From Sporichthya polymorpha DSM 43042 (GTDB lineage Bacteria; Actinomycetota; Actinomycetes; Sporichthyales; Sporichthyaceae), in assembly GCF_000384115.1 (NCBI RefSeq), contig NZ_KB913029.1, positions 1,212,907 to 1,276,906 on the forward strand: a DNA stretch of 64,000 nucleotides, written 5' to 3'. This document shows, piece by piece, positions 42,628 to 50,614 of the stretch (positions within the stretch are counted from its first letter, which is position 1; the number at the start of each line of letters is the position of its first letter). A model generated the notes under the pieces. The model searched no databases. It was not told the DNA's origin and saw only the letters and a list, made by a program, of their open reading frames with translations. Position numbers and translations under genes: made by a program.

Positions 42628-44552
42628 GGGCGCAGCCCCGTCCGGTTCAGGTAGTCGACGACCTGCGTCGCCGCGGTCTCGGCGTCGACCTCGGTGGTCC
42701 GGACGTGGACCTCCGGATCCGCGGGCGGTTCGTAGGCCGAGCCGGTCCCGGTCAGGTTCGGCAGCTCGCCCTGCGCGGCCTTGCGGTACAGGCCCTTGCG
42801 GTCCCGGGCCGCGGCGACCTCGAACGGGGTGTCGACGTAGACCTCGACGAATTCGCCCTCGGCCAGCTTCGCGCGGACCTGGTCACGCTCCTCGGCGAAG
42901 GGTGAGATCAGCGAGACGAGGACGACGATCCCGGCGTCGGCCATCATCGAGGCGACCTCGCCGACGCGGCGGATGTTCTCGATGCGGTCGGCGTCGGTGA
43001 ACCCGAGGTCCTTGTTCAGGCCGTGGCGGACGTTGTCGCCGTCGAGCAGGTAGGTGCGGACGCCGTCGGCGTGCAGGCGACGCTCGACCAGGTTCGCGAG
43101 CGTCGACTTGCCGGCGCCGGAGATGCCGGTGAACCAGACGACGCGCGGGCGGTGGCCGGCGAGCGAGGCACGGGCCTCGCGGTCGACGTCGACCGCCTGC
43201 CAGTGCACGTTCGTCGAACGCCGCAGGGCGAAGTGCAGCAGCACCGCCCCGACGGTGTTGTTGGTCAGCCGGTCGATCAGGATCCCGCCACCGAGGTTGC
43301 GGTCCTGCGTGTACGGCTCGAACGGCACGGCCCGGTCGAGGGTCAGCGTCGCGACGCCGATCTCGTTGAGCTCAAGGGTGTTCGCGGCGACGTGGGCGAG
43401 GGTGTTGACGTCGACGCGGTGCTTCGGCGGTGACACCGTCGCACCGACCGTGCGGGTGCCGATCTTGAGCAGGTAGTGCCGACCGGGCACCAGCGGCTCC
43501 TCGGCCATCCAGACGACGTCGGCCTCGAACTGGTCGGCCACCTCCGGCGGATTCCCCGCGGCGGCGAGCACGTCGCCCCGGCTGACGTCGATCTCGTCGG
43601 CCAGCGTAAGCGTCACCGACTGGCCGGCCTCGGCCTCGGGCAGCTCGCCGTCGAGGGTGTGGATCCCTGCGACGGTGGTGGTCTGGCCACCCGGGAGGAC
43701 GCGGACCTCGTCGCCGGGGCGGATCCGTCCGGCGGTGAGCTGCCCGGCGAAGCCGCGGAAGTCCAGGTCCGGGCGGATGACGGTCTGGACCGGCATGCGG
43801 AAGGCCGCCTCGGCGGTGAGGTCCGGGACCGGCACGTTCTCGAGGTGCCCGAGCAGGGTCGGACCGTCGTACCAGGGCATGTTCTGAGACTGCGTCAGAA
43901 TGTTGTCGCCGAGCAGGGCGGAGGTCGGGATCGTCGTCACGTTCTCCAGGCCGATGCTCGCCGCGAACTCGCGGTAGTCGGCGTCGATCGCCGCGATCCG
44001 GTCCTGGTCGTAGTCGATGGCGTCGACCTTGTTGATCGCGAGCACGACCTGGCGGATCCCGAGCAGGGAGACCAGGTAGGAGTGCCGGCGGGTCTGCGTC
44101 AGCACCCCCTTGCGGGCGTCGACGAGGATCACCGCGAGGTCCGCGGTCGAGGCGCCGGTGACCATGTTCCGGGTGTACTGCTCGTGCCCGGGGGTGTCGG
44201 CGACGATGAACTTGCGTTTGTCGGTGCTGAAGAACCGGTAGGCGACATCGATCGTGATGCCCTGCTCCCGCTCGGCCGCCAGACCGTCGACCAGAAGCGC
44301 GAGATCGAGCTCGCCGCCCTGCGTGCCCATCGTCCGGCTGTCCGCGGTGACGGCCTCGAGCTGGTCGGAGAAGATCTGCTGCGACTCGTACAGCAGCCGC
44401 CCGATCAAGGTCGACTTGCCGTCGTCCACCGACCCGCAGGTGATGAACCGCAACAGCGTCTTGTGCTCGTGCCGGTGCAGATAGGCCTCGATGTCGGTGG
44501 CCGCGAGGTCCAGGTCGGCGTTCTGCGTCGCGTTGGTCAGCGGGGTGCCCAT
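42624..44552 (-). CDS. cysNC: Bifunctional sulfate adenylyltransferase large subunit / APS kinase (CysNC)
   Basis: A 642-residue fusion that makes PAPS with CysD. The GTPase half has G1 GSVDDGKST (40-48), DTPGH (119-123) and NKVD (174-177), followed by EF-Tu-like barrels. The APS kinase half starts near 468, with P-loop GISGAGKST (476-484), [10 protein letters not shown] and the lid region near 530-575. CysN drives ATP sulfurylase by GTP hydrolysis, and CysC phosphorylates APS. The ATG shares one base with the cysD stop. No APS/PAPS reductase is nearby, which fits sulfation rather than assimilation. Confidence 0.95.
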   Translation of the reverse strand: MGTPLTNATQNADLDLAATDIEAYLHRHEHKTLLRFITCGSVDDGKSTLIGRLLYESQQIFSDQLEAVTADSRTMGTQGGELDLALLVDGLAAEREQGITIDVAYRFFSTDKRKFIVADTPGHEQYTRNMVTGASTADLAVILVDARKGVLTQTRRHSYLVSLLGIRQVVLAINKVDAIDYDQDRIAAIDADYREFAASIGLENVTTIPTSALLGDNILTQSQNMPWYDGPTLLGHLENVPVPDLTAEAAFRMPVQTVIRPDLDFRGFAGQLTAGRIRPGDEVRVLPGGQTTTVAGIHTLDGELPEAEAGQSVTLTLADEIDVSRGDVLAAAGNPPEVADQFEADVVWMAEEPLVPGRHYLLKIGTRTVGATVSPPKHRVDVNTLAHVAANTLELNEIGVATLTLDRAVPFEPYTQDRNLGGGILIDRLTNNTVGAVLLHFALRRSTNVHWQAVDVDREARASLAGHRPRVVWFTGISGAGKSTLANLVERRLHADGVRTYLLDGDNVRHGLNKDLGFTDADRIENIRRVGEVASMMADAGIVVLVSLISPFAEERDQVRAKLAEGEFVEVYVDTPFEVAAARDRKGLYRKAAQGELPNLTGTGSAYEPPADPEVHVRTTEVDAETAATQVVDYLNRTGLRP

Positions 44553-45451
44553 CAGAAGTACCCCTCCTGCTTCTTCTTCTCCATGGACGCCTTCGAGTCG
44601 TGGTCGATCAGCCGCCCCTGCCGCTCGGACGTGGTGGTCAGCAACATCTCCTGCACGATCCCGGTCAGGCTGTCCGCCTCGGAGGGGACGGCGCCCGAGA
44701 GCGGGTAGCAGCCCAGGGTCCGGAAACGCACCTTGCGCATCGTCGGTTTCTCGCCGTCCCGGAACCGGAACCGGTCGTCGTCGACCATGATCAGCGTCCC
44801 GTCCCGCTCGACCACCGGACGCTCGGCCGCGAAGTACAGCGGCACGATCTCGATGTTCTCCCGCCCGATGTACTGCCAGACGTCGAGCTCGGTCCAGTTC
44901 GAGAGCGGGAAGACGCGCACGCTCTCGCCCGGGTGCACGCGGGAGTTGTAGAGCCGCCAGAGCTCGGGGCGCTGCTGCTTGGGGTCCCAGCGGTGGTCCT
45001 TGGTCCGGACGCTGAAGACGCGCTCCTTGGCCCGCGACTTCTCCTCATCCCGGCGCGCTCCACCGAAGGCCACGTCGAAGCGCCCCGCCTCCAACGCCTG
45101 CTTCAGACCCTCGGTCTTCCACAGATCGGTGTGCATCGCCGAGCCGTGGTCGAACGGATTGATCCCCAGCCGCACACACTCCGGGTTCGCATGCACGATC
45201 AACTCCGCGCCCGCCGCCGCGGCCGCCCGGTCCCGGAGCTCGTACATGGCCCGGAACTTCCACGTCGTGTCCACGTGCAGCAACGGGAACGGCAACCGCC
45301 CCGGCGCGAACGCCTTCCGGGCCAGGTGCAGCATCACCGCCGAGTCCTTGCCGATGGAGTAGAGCATCACCGGCCGCTGCGACTCCGCCACCGCCTCCCG
45401 CAGGATCGCGATGCTCTCCGCCTCCAGACGTTGCAGATGAGTCAGCGTCAC
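44552..45451 (-). CDS. cysD: Sulfate adenylyltransferase small subunit (CysD)
   Basis: A 299-residue PP-loop ATP sulfurylase subunit with [17 protein letters not shown] (PP-loop near 32-37), [16 protein letters not shown] and [15 protein letters not shown], all diagnostic of CysD. Together with CysN it forms APS from sulfate and ATP. The GTG start at 45451 follows a GGAGG site. First gene of a four-gene operon, divergent from the DUF1214-sulfotransferase pair across the palindrome at 45476. Confidence 0.95.
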   Translation of the reverse strand: MTLTHLQRLEAESIAILREAVAESQRPVMLYSIGKDSAVMLHLARKAFAPGRLPFPLLHVDTTWKFRAMYELRDRAAAAAGAELIVHANPECVRLGINPFDHGSAMHTDLWKTEGLKQALEAGRFDVAFGGARRDEEKSRAKERVFSVRTKDHRWDPKQQRPELWRLYNSRVHPGESVRVFPLSNWTELDVWQYIGRENIEIVPLYFAAERPVVERDGTLIMVDDDRFRFRDGEKPTMRKVRFRTLGCYPLSGAVPSEADSLTGIVQEMLLTTTSERQGRLIDHDSKASMEKKKQEGYF

Positions 45452-45475
45452 GAATCTCCTCCAGGGTCTTTACCG

Positions 45476-45489
45476 ACCGAGCGCTCGGT
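45476..45489. promoter_or_regulatory. Perfect 14-bp palindrome, putative TetR operator
   Basis: ACCGAGCGCTCGGT lies in the roughly 90-nt gap between the divergent cysD (45451) and DUF1214 (45544) starts. Palindromes of this composition are common operators of actinobacterial TetR proteins. The TetR at 41998, encoded in the cysD operon, is the natural candidate to bind it. Confidence 0.7.
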
Positions 45490-45543
45490 TTGTACCGTAG
45501 TGACCTGGCTCTCACTCCACAACCCCCGACGAAAGGGCTGGTC

Positions 45544-46761
45544 GTGACTGATTTCTCGGCAGACGCTGCGCTGAAGGCCGCGTGGGAGCTCTGGCATTCC
45601 ACCGCGGAGGACGTGCGGGCGGCGATCGAGAACACCGACCGCTTCCGGAACGACCCGGCCCAGCGGGGTGCGGCGTACCAGTCGCTGCTGGAGGCGCAGG
45701 CGATGGCGTACAACATCGCGGTCGCCCCGCGGCGGTACATGGAGCACCCGCGGGTGTTCAACCACTCGACCTGGCACGACAACCTGCTCGCACTGGGCCA
45801 ACCGATCCAGGACTTCAAGTACACCGGCCTGTTCCTCGACGGCCGGCGGACCTACTCCGCACGCATCCGCCGCGGGGAGAGCAAGCTCTGGCTGACGCAG
45901 GTGCACAACAAGTGCCTCGGCGATCCGGAGTCCAAGGAGATCGGCAACTACGACTACGACGACTTCGCCGCGAACCCCGACGGCACGATCGATCTGGTCT
46001 TCAGTGCGCAGGAGCACCCGGGCAACTGGATCCGCCTCGACTCCGACTCCGCGTTCAACTGGCTCGTGATGCGCCGCATTCTGGGCAACTGGACCGACGA
46101 CCTCGGCGGCTTCGAGTTCACCTCCGCGACCCCGGCTCCCGAGGTCACCGATCCGACGGCCGAGGCGGCGGAGTCGATCGCCGCCGCGGCGCACCTCGTC
46201 CGCTACCTGGTCAACGCGTTCACGATCGGGCTGCACACGCTCTACGCCGCCCGCGCGGGTGGCGTGAACACCTGGGCGACCATGCCGGGTGCCGAGGTCA
46301 AGGACTCGCTGATCGGCAGCCGCTCGACGGTCTACGTCCCCGCCGCCTTCCGCATCGAACCCGACGAGGCCCTGCTCATCGAGTGGGACGTCCCGGTCTC
46401 GGCGTACTGGAGCTTCCAGGTCGGCGACGTCTGGTCGCGTCCGCTCGACTACCTGAACCACCAGACCGACCTGAACATGAACCGCGCGAACGTCGACGCG
46501 GACGGCAAGGTCCGCATCGTCGTCAGCCTGAGCGACCCCGGCGTGCCGAACTGGCTCGACACCTGCGGACGTCGTGAGGGCACCGTGGTGATGCGGAACT
46601 ACCGCTCGCCCGCCGACACGACGGTCCCCGAGCTGCGCGTCGTCAAGGCCGCGGACCTGCCGAACCTGCTACCTGCCGACAGCCCGCGCTGCACGCCCAA
46701 GCAGCGGGCGGCCGCGATCGAACGTCGACGCACCGAGGCCGCCCGCCTCGTCGCCCAGTGA
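45544..46761 (+). CDS. DUF1214-domain protein
   Basis: A 405-residue soluble protein. The C-terminal half carries a DUF1214 domain (YWSFQVGDVWSRPLDYLNHQTDLN, then VSLSDPGVPNWLDTCGRREGTVVMR). The N-terminal half is helical and may belong with the DUF1254/1214 architecture. Biochemical role is not established for this type. GTG 45544 is favoured over 45490 because it follows an AAAGGG site and leaves the operator outside the gene. It precedes the sulfotransferase by 45 nt. Confidence 0.82.
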   Translation: MTDFSADAALKAAWELWHSTAEDVRAAIENTDRFRNDPAQRGAAYQSLLEAQAMAYNIAVAPRRYMEHPRVFNHSTWHDNLLALGQPIQDFKYTGLFLDGRRTYSARIRRGESKLWLTQVHNKCLGDPESKEIGNYDYDDFAANPDGTIDLVFSAQEHPGNWIRLDSDSAFNWLVMRRILGNWTDDLGGFEFTSATPAPEVTDPTAEAAESIAAAAHLVRYLVNAFTIGLHTLYAARAGGVNTWATMPGAEVKDSLIGSRSTVYVPAAFRIEPDEALLIEWDVPVSAYWSFQVGDVWSRPLDYLNHQTDLNMNRANVDADGKVRIVVSLSDPGVPNWLDTCGRREGTVVMRNYRSPADTTVPELRVVKAADLPNLLPADSPRCTPKQRAAAIERRRTEAARLVAQ

Positions 46762-46806
46762 CCTGACGATCCCTCACCCGTCGTCCCAACCTTTGGAGCC
46801 CCCCTC

Positions 46807-48087
46807 ATGACCGACTACTCCTCCGACGCCGACCGCCGCTCGCACTGGGTTCCCCGTGAGCGCCCGGAGTGGGTGACGACGCTGAACACCGAGCTCGGCC
46901 ACCTCGACATGGTCGGGTGTGTGCCGCTCGACGAGGCGTCGCTGCTGAACTCGGCGATGGCCCGGACCGGCCTGTCGGACTTCGACGACGAGTTCAACGA
47001 CGGCGCCTGGCGTGAGCCGTTCCGCGTCCTGATTCAGGCGCTGGAGGAGGAGGCGGAGCTCAACCCGCTCGGCCGCCTGATGGCCCGCAACGACATCCTC
47101 AACGCGCTGTGCGCCCGGCTCCAGGTCGCCCAGGTGTTCAAGGAGCACCCGGAGATCAACGACGAGGAGATCGTCGCTCCGCTGCTGATCATCGGTCAGG
47201 GCCGGTGCGGCTCGACCGCGCTGCACCAGCTGATGAGCGCGGACCCCGACAACCGCGTCCTGCGCACCTGGGAGAGCATCGCGCCCTGCCCGCCGCCGGA
47301 GACCGCGACCTACGAGACCGACCCGCGCATCGCCGCGCTCGACCCGATGGTCACGATGGTGAACCGCATCGTCCCGGAGGTCACGGGCATGCAGGTCTTC
47401 GCGAGCTGGGAGGCGCAGGAGAACATCCTGCTGCACTCGATCACGTTCCGCTCGCCGGCGTGGCTGTCCGCCGTGGTCGGCCAGGTTCCGAGCTACATGG
47501 GCTACATGTTCGGCCAGGACCCGACGATCAACTACCGCGAGGAGAAGCGCCTGCTGCAGATGCTGCAGTGGCGCAAGCCCGGCAAGCGCTGGGTGTGGAA
47601 GTCCCCGTTCGCGACGCTCGAGCTGCCCGCGGTCCTGCAGGTCTACCCGGACGCCAACCTCGTCTACATGCACCGCGACCCGGTGAAGGCTCTCGCGTCG
47701 CTCGTCGACCTCGTCGGCACGATGAACTGGGCCCGCAGCGACCACCCGCTCAAGGACGGCGCCTTCGAGCAGCACACCAACGCGCAGATGGTGAACGGCA
47801 TGCTCTGCATGCCGATCCAGTGGATCACCGGCGGCGTGGTCCCGAAGGATCAACTGATGAACGTTCAGTTCCCCGAGTTCCGCGACGACCCGCTCGGCGT
47901 CGTGGAGCGGATCTACGCCACCTTCGACATGGAACTCACCGACGCCGGCCGCGCCGCGATGGCCGAGTACCAGGCCAGCACCCCGTTCCGGCGCCACAGC
48001 TACGAGCTCGGCTCCGACCAGGCCATCGCCTACGAACGCGCCGCCTTCGCCCCGTACCAGTCCTACTTCGGGGTCGAGAACGAGTAG
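46807..48087 (+). CDS. PAPS-dependent sulfotransferase
   Basis: A 426-residue sulfotransferase. The 5'-phosphosulfate loop is LLIIGQGRCGSTALHQLM (127-143), and the 3'-phosphate region is in VYMHRDPVKALASLVDL. Kinship is with the actinobacterial Rv3529c/Rv2267c-like group, which has a helical N-terminal extension of about 120 residues. It transfers sulfate from PAPS to a hydroxyl of a small or lipid substrate. A GGAG site lies before the ATG. Divergent from cysD-cysNC, which would supply the PAPS. Its 3' end is followed by the palindromic terminator. Confidence 0.88.
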   Translation: MTDYSSDADRRSHWVPRERPEWVTTLNTELGHLDMVGCVPLDEASLLNSAMARTGLSDFDDEFNDGAWREPFRVLIQALEEEAELNPLGRLMARNDILNALCARLQVAQVFKEHPEINDEEIVAPLLIIGQGRCGSTALHQLMSADPDNRVLRTWESIAPCPPPETATYETDPRIAALDPMVTMVNRIVPEVTGMQVFASWEAQENILLHSITFRSPAWLSAVVGQVPSYMGYMFGQDPTINYREEKRLLQMLQWRKPGKRWVWKSPFATLELPAVLQVYPDANLVYMHRDPVKALASLVDLVGTMNWARSDHPLKDGAFEQHTNAQMVNGMLCMPIQWITGGVVPKDQLMNVQFPEFRDDPLGVVERIYATFDMELTDAGRAAMAEYQASTPFRRHSYELGSDQAIAYERAAFAPYQSYFGVENE

Positions 48088-48105
48088 CCCAACCGGCCCC
48101 CGCCG

Positions 48106-48165
48106 TGTCAAGAAGGGCGCCGACACCCCTTACTGCGGAGTAAGGGGTGTCACCCTTTCTTGACA
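48106..48165. terminator. Palindromic terminator repeat, copy 3 (inverted)
   Basis: Outer arms TGTCAAGAA and TTCTTGACA and inner arms GACACCCCTTACT and AGTAAGGGGTGTC surround a GCGG loop. That loop is the reverse complement of the CCGC loop in copies 1 and 2, so this copy lies in the opposite orientation. The left arm has a small divergence (GGGCGCC). It sits between the convergent sulfotransferase and CoA-transferase genes. Confidence 0.85.
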
Positions 48166-48168
48166 GCG

Positions 48169-48810
48169 CTACGGGGTGAGCGCGACGGCGAAGTCGGGTT
48201 CGGTCTTCGCCCGGACCTCGTCGACGGTGACGCCCGGCGCGGTCTCGCGGAGAACCAGCCCGTCGGGGGTGACGTCGAGGACCGCGAGGTCGGTGATCAC
48301 CCGGTGGACGACGCGGCGCCCGGTGTACGGGAGCGAGCACTCGTTCACGATCTTGTACGAGCCGTCCTTCGCGACGTGCTCCATCAGGACGAGGACGCGC
48401 TTCGCGCCGTGGACGAGGTCCATCGCCCCGCCCATGCCCTTGACGAGCTTGCCCGGGACCATCCAGTTGGCGAGGTCACCGGCGGCGGAGACCTGCATGG
48501 CACCGAGGATCGCGACGTCGATCTTGCCGCCGCGGATCATCCCGAACGACAGCGCGGAGTCGAAGAACGTCGCCCCCGGCCGGACGGTGACGGTCTCCTT
48601 GCCGGCGTTGATGAGGTCCGGGTCGAGCTGGTCCTCCCGCGGGTACGGGCCCACCCCGAGGATGCCGTTCTCCGAGTGCAGTACGAGCTCGACGTCGTCG
48701 GCGACGTAGTTCGGCACGAGCGTCGGCAACCCGATGCCCAGGTTGACGTACCAGCCGTCCCGCAGCTCCGCCGCCGCCCGGGCCGCCATCTGCTCCCGCG
48801 TCAACGCCAC
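48169..48810 (-). CDS. 3-oxoacid CoA-transferase subunit B
   Basis: A 213-residue family I CoA-transferase beta subunit. It has the catalytic glutamate motif [10 protein letters not shown] near residue 47 and the [19 protein letters not shown] block. It moves CoA between acyl-CoA and 3-oxoacids. Subunit A is normally encoded just upstream in the same operon, but upstream here are only a palindrome, a very small gene and a tRNA. Its A partner must be elsewhere or lost. Confidence 0.9.
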   Translation of the reverse strand: MALTREQMAARAAAELRDGWYVNLGIGLPTLVPNYVADDVELVLHSENGILGVGPYPREDQLDPDLINAGKETVTVRPGATFFDSALSFGMIRGGKIDVAILGAMQVSAAGDLANWMVPGKLVKGMGGAMDLVHGAKRVLVLMEHVAKDGSYKIVNECSLPYTGRRVVHRVITDLAVLDVTPDGLVLRETAPGVTVDEVRAKTEPDFAVALTP

Positions 48811-48842
48811 GGCATGACCGTACTGCCGCGCCCGAGACCCCG

Positions 48843-48890
48843 TAACGTCAGCGGGATCGTGCGCTATAGCGCGCGATTCCGCTGACGTTA
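48843..48890. repeat. 48-bp near-perfect palindrome
   Basis: The outer arms TAACGTCAGCGG and CCGCTGACGTTA match perfectly. Inside them, ATCG/CGAT and the self-complementary centre GCGCTATAGCGC continue the symmetry with only two mismatched base pairs. It lies between the divergent CoA-transferase start (48810) and a small gene (48902). Roles to consider: operator, recombination site, or remnant of a small palindromic element. Confidence 0.8.
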
Positions 48891-48901
48891 GAGAGTTCGG
48901 A

Positions 48902-49063
48902 GTGCCTGCCGACGGCGGCCTGGTGATCGCGGTGCTCCTGTACCTGGACGGCGCCCGGGACCGGCTGCCGGCCGAGCACGGCTCGATCGAGGCCTACCGG
49001 GCGGCCGCGGGGGTCGGCCCCGAGGGGCTGGACCGGCTCCGCGAGGTCCTGCTGCAAGGGTAA
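48902..49063 (+). CDS. Very small protein; possible phosphatase C-terminal remnant
   Basis: A 53-residue frame with good actinobacterial codon use, beginning [19 protein letters not shown] and ending [17 protein letters not shown]. The segment [21 protein letters not shown] resembles the C-terminal helices of actinobacterial tyrosine phosphatases (pattern HGSxEAYL-x(3)-GV-x(3)-L-x-RLR). It could be a genuine small protein or the stranded 3' end of a phosphatase gene. Only a weak purine-rich site precedes the GTG. Confidence 0.4.
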   Translation: MPADGGLVIAVLLYLDGARDRLPAEHGSIEAYRAAAGVGPEGLDRLREVLLQG

Positions 49064-49072
49064 AAGCCCTGG

Positions 49073-49149
49073 TGGAGCCGCCTGTCGGAATCGAACCGAC
49101 GACCTGCTCATTACGAGTGAGCTGCTCTGGCCGACTGAGCTAAGGCGGC
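49073..49149 (-). tRNA. tRNA-Thr (anticodon CGT)
   Basis: The cloverleaf is read on the minus strand. Acceptor stem GCCGCCT pairs with AGGCGGC, followed by discriminator T and an encoded CCA. The D arm is GCTC/GAGC, the anticodon stem is GCTCA/TGAGC with loop CTCGTAA (anticodon CGT), and the T arm contains GGTTCGAATCC. The range includes CCA (49073-49075). Confidence 0.96.
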
Positions 49150-49153
49150 GGAC

Positions 49154-49180
49154 GGGGAGCGAGCTCCCCGACGCGGGGAG
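49154..49180. terminator. Hairpin after the CAP-domain gene
   Basis: GGGGAGC/GCTCCCC and CTCCCCG/CGGGGAG can form alternative stems in the gap between the CAP gene stop (49203) and the tRNA. On the minus strand this would separate CAP-gene transcription from the tRNA. No T tract follows, so the call is moderate. Confidence 0.5.
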
Positions 49181-49202
49181 TTTACGGCATGGCCGGAGCG
49201 GG

Positions 49203-49691
49203 TCAGTACCCGAAGTCCTGGACCCAGTAGTTGCCGGACTTCACGTACCCGACGCCGATGTTCCGGAACTGGCAGTTGACGATGTTCCGCCGGTGGCCGG
49301 GTGAGTGCATCCAGGCCGACATGACCGAGGACGCGCTGTAGTACCCGCGGGCGATGTTCTCGCCGCCGGGCTGCCGCCAGCCGGTCCGGCGGATGCGGGT
49401 GACCCAGCTCGTGCCGTCCTTGGACGTGTGGCTGAAGTACCGCTTGCGGGACATGTCCTTGGCGTGGCGCTGGGCGGCCTGGTTCAGCTTCGGCCGGACC
49501 TTGAGCGCCCGGCACCCGTGGGCCTTGCGGATCTTGTTCGTCTTCTTGACGATCGCGCGCCGCTGCTCCTTGATGCTCATGCTGCGCGCCTCGGCGGGCT
49601 CGGCGGTGACCACAGTCGCCCCGAGGGTCCCCCCGAACAGCGAGAACGTCAGAGCGAAGGCGGCCAACAGCCGCGGCGCGCGGGCACGCAT
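49203..49691 (-). CDS. Secreted CAP/SCP-domain protein
   Basis: A 162-residue exported protein. Signal peptide 1-36 (hydrophobic core LLAAFALTFSLFGG, cleavage after AEA near 35). The CAP domain (about 45-162) shows LNQAAQRHAKDMSRKRYFSHTSKDG, GENIARGY and MHSPGHRRNI, the bacterial CAP family motifs with two histidines of the cavity. The basic first part (KEQRRAIVKKTNKIRKAHG) is usual. The function of bacterial CAP proteins is largely unknown; cell-wall or lipid binding is suggested for some. Confidence 0.9.
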   Translation of the reverse strand: MRARAPRLLAAFALTFSLFGGTLGATVVTAEPAEARSMSIKEQRRAIVKKTNKIRKAHGCRALKVRPKLNQAAQRHAKDMSRKRYFSHTSKDGTSWVTRIRRTGWRQPGGENIARGYYSASSVMSAWMHSPGHRRNIVNCQFRNIGVGYVKSGNYWVQDFGY

Positions 49692-49808
49692 GGATCCCCC
49701 GGTGTCATCGAGAATCGGCAGTTGCGACTCTCTTCGGACACCGGAGCGGCCGACCTGAGCGAGACCAGCTGTGAGGCGCCTGACTGACGCCCGCTCAGAT
49801 CGGACGAA

Positions 49809-50576
49809 TCACCCGGTAGGCACCGATTCCCGCTCCGCCGGACGCTCGGACGCCGGCGGCGCGTACTCGGGAAGGCTGCGGTAGTAGGCGATCGAGACGA
49901 TGTCGATCGCGATGTTCCCGACCGCGATCAGGATGTAGACCGGGTGGGTGAAGTGGTCCGGGTCGGAGACCATCATCCAGGGCCAGAACCCGCACGAGAG
50001 CGTCAGATAACCCCACAGGATGAACTCGCTCATCCCGCGCCGGTCGCCGCGCGACCGCATCATCGAGATGTTGAACGCCGACGCCATGATCACGGTCGTC
50101 GTCAGGCCGTAGTACTCCAGCGGATCGTCGGTGATCCCCTGGAACCACCAGAAGATCCCGAACACGAAGGCCTGCATCGCCGAGTAGATCGCGATCGCCC
50201 GCGGCACGCTGCAGCCGGCGCCCCAGAGGTCCTCGCGCGCGTACCGGATGATGTGCGAGATCACCACGAGTTCCATGAGCGAGAACACGATCAGCCCGAC
50301 CCAGAAGAGCTTGAGGATCCAGAGCTCGTTCTCGTCGTCGTACCAGGACTCGAAACTCAGCACGAACGTCACGTCGTGCGCGAAGTTCCAGAGGTTCGTC
50401 ACCAGCGGGATGCAGTACTGCCGGTCTCGCGCCCCACGCCGGATCGCGCCCACGTACTGCATGTAGCCGCCGATGCCGGCGACCGCCATGAGCACGAGGA
50501 TGACGGCCATCGAGAGGCCACCGGTGCTGTTGTCGATGACGACCTGGGGGTCGTAGCCCTCGTTCATGGCGCCCAT
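49809..50576 (-). CDS. Polytopic membrane protein, unknown function
   Basis: A 255-residue protein with about six to seven helices. Charged pairs lie within or next to membrane segments (NLWNFAHDVTFVLSFESWYDD, SLMELVVISHIIRYARED). The layout of acidic residues at helix ends recalls small integral-membrane terpene cyclases of the Pyr4/PaxB kind, but I cannot confirm homology. ATG 50576 or 50567 are both possible; I used the first. It is divergent from the AveC-family gene at 50615. Confidence 0.65.
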   Translation of the reverse strand: MGAMNEGYDPQVVIDNSTGGLSMAVILVLMAVAGIGGYMQYVGAIRRGARDRQYCIPLVTNLWNFAHDVTFVLSFESWYDDENELWILKLFWVGLIVFSLMELVVISHIIRYAREDLWGAGCSVPRAIAIYSAMQAFVFGIFWWFQGITDDPLEYYGLTTTVIMASAFNISMMRSRGDRRGMSEFILWGYLTLSCGFWPWMMVSDPDHFTHPVYILIAVGNIAIDIVSIAYYRSLPEYAPPASERPAERESVPTG

Positions 50577-50614
50577 TCTGCCGCCCGACCTGCCCGTCCA
50601 CAATTACTGACATC

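Noticed and set aside
24378-48165. CRISPR array made of the repeated palindromes
   Set aside because: Only three copies, 8-16 kb apart, with genes between and no cas genes; they are dispersed terminator-like repeats.
49073-49149. tRNA-Thr as the attachment site of an integrated island
   Set aside because: No integrase gene, no second copy of the tRNA 3' end and no phage or conjugation genes were seen in the window.
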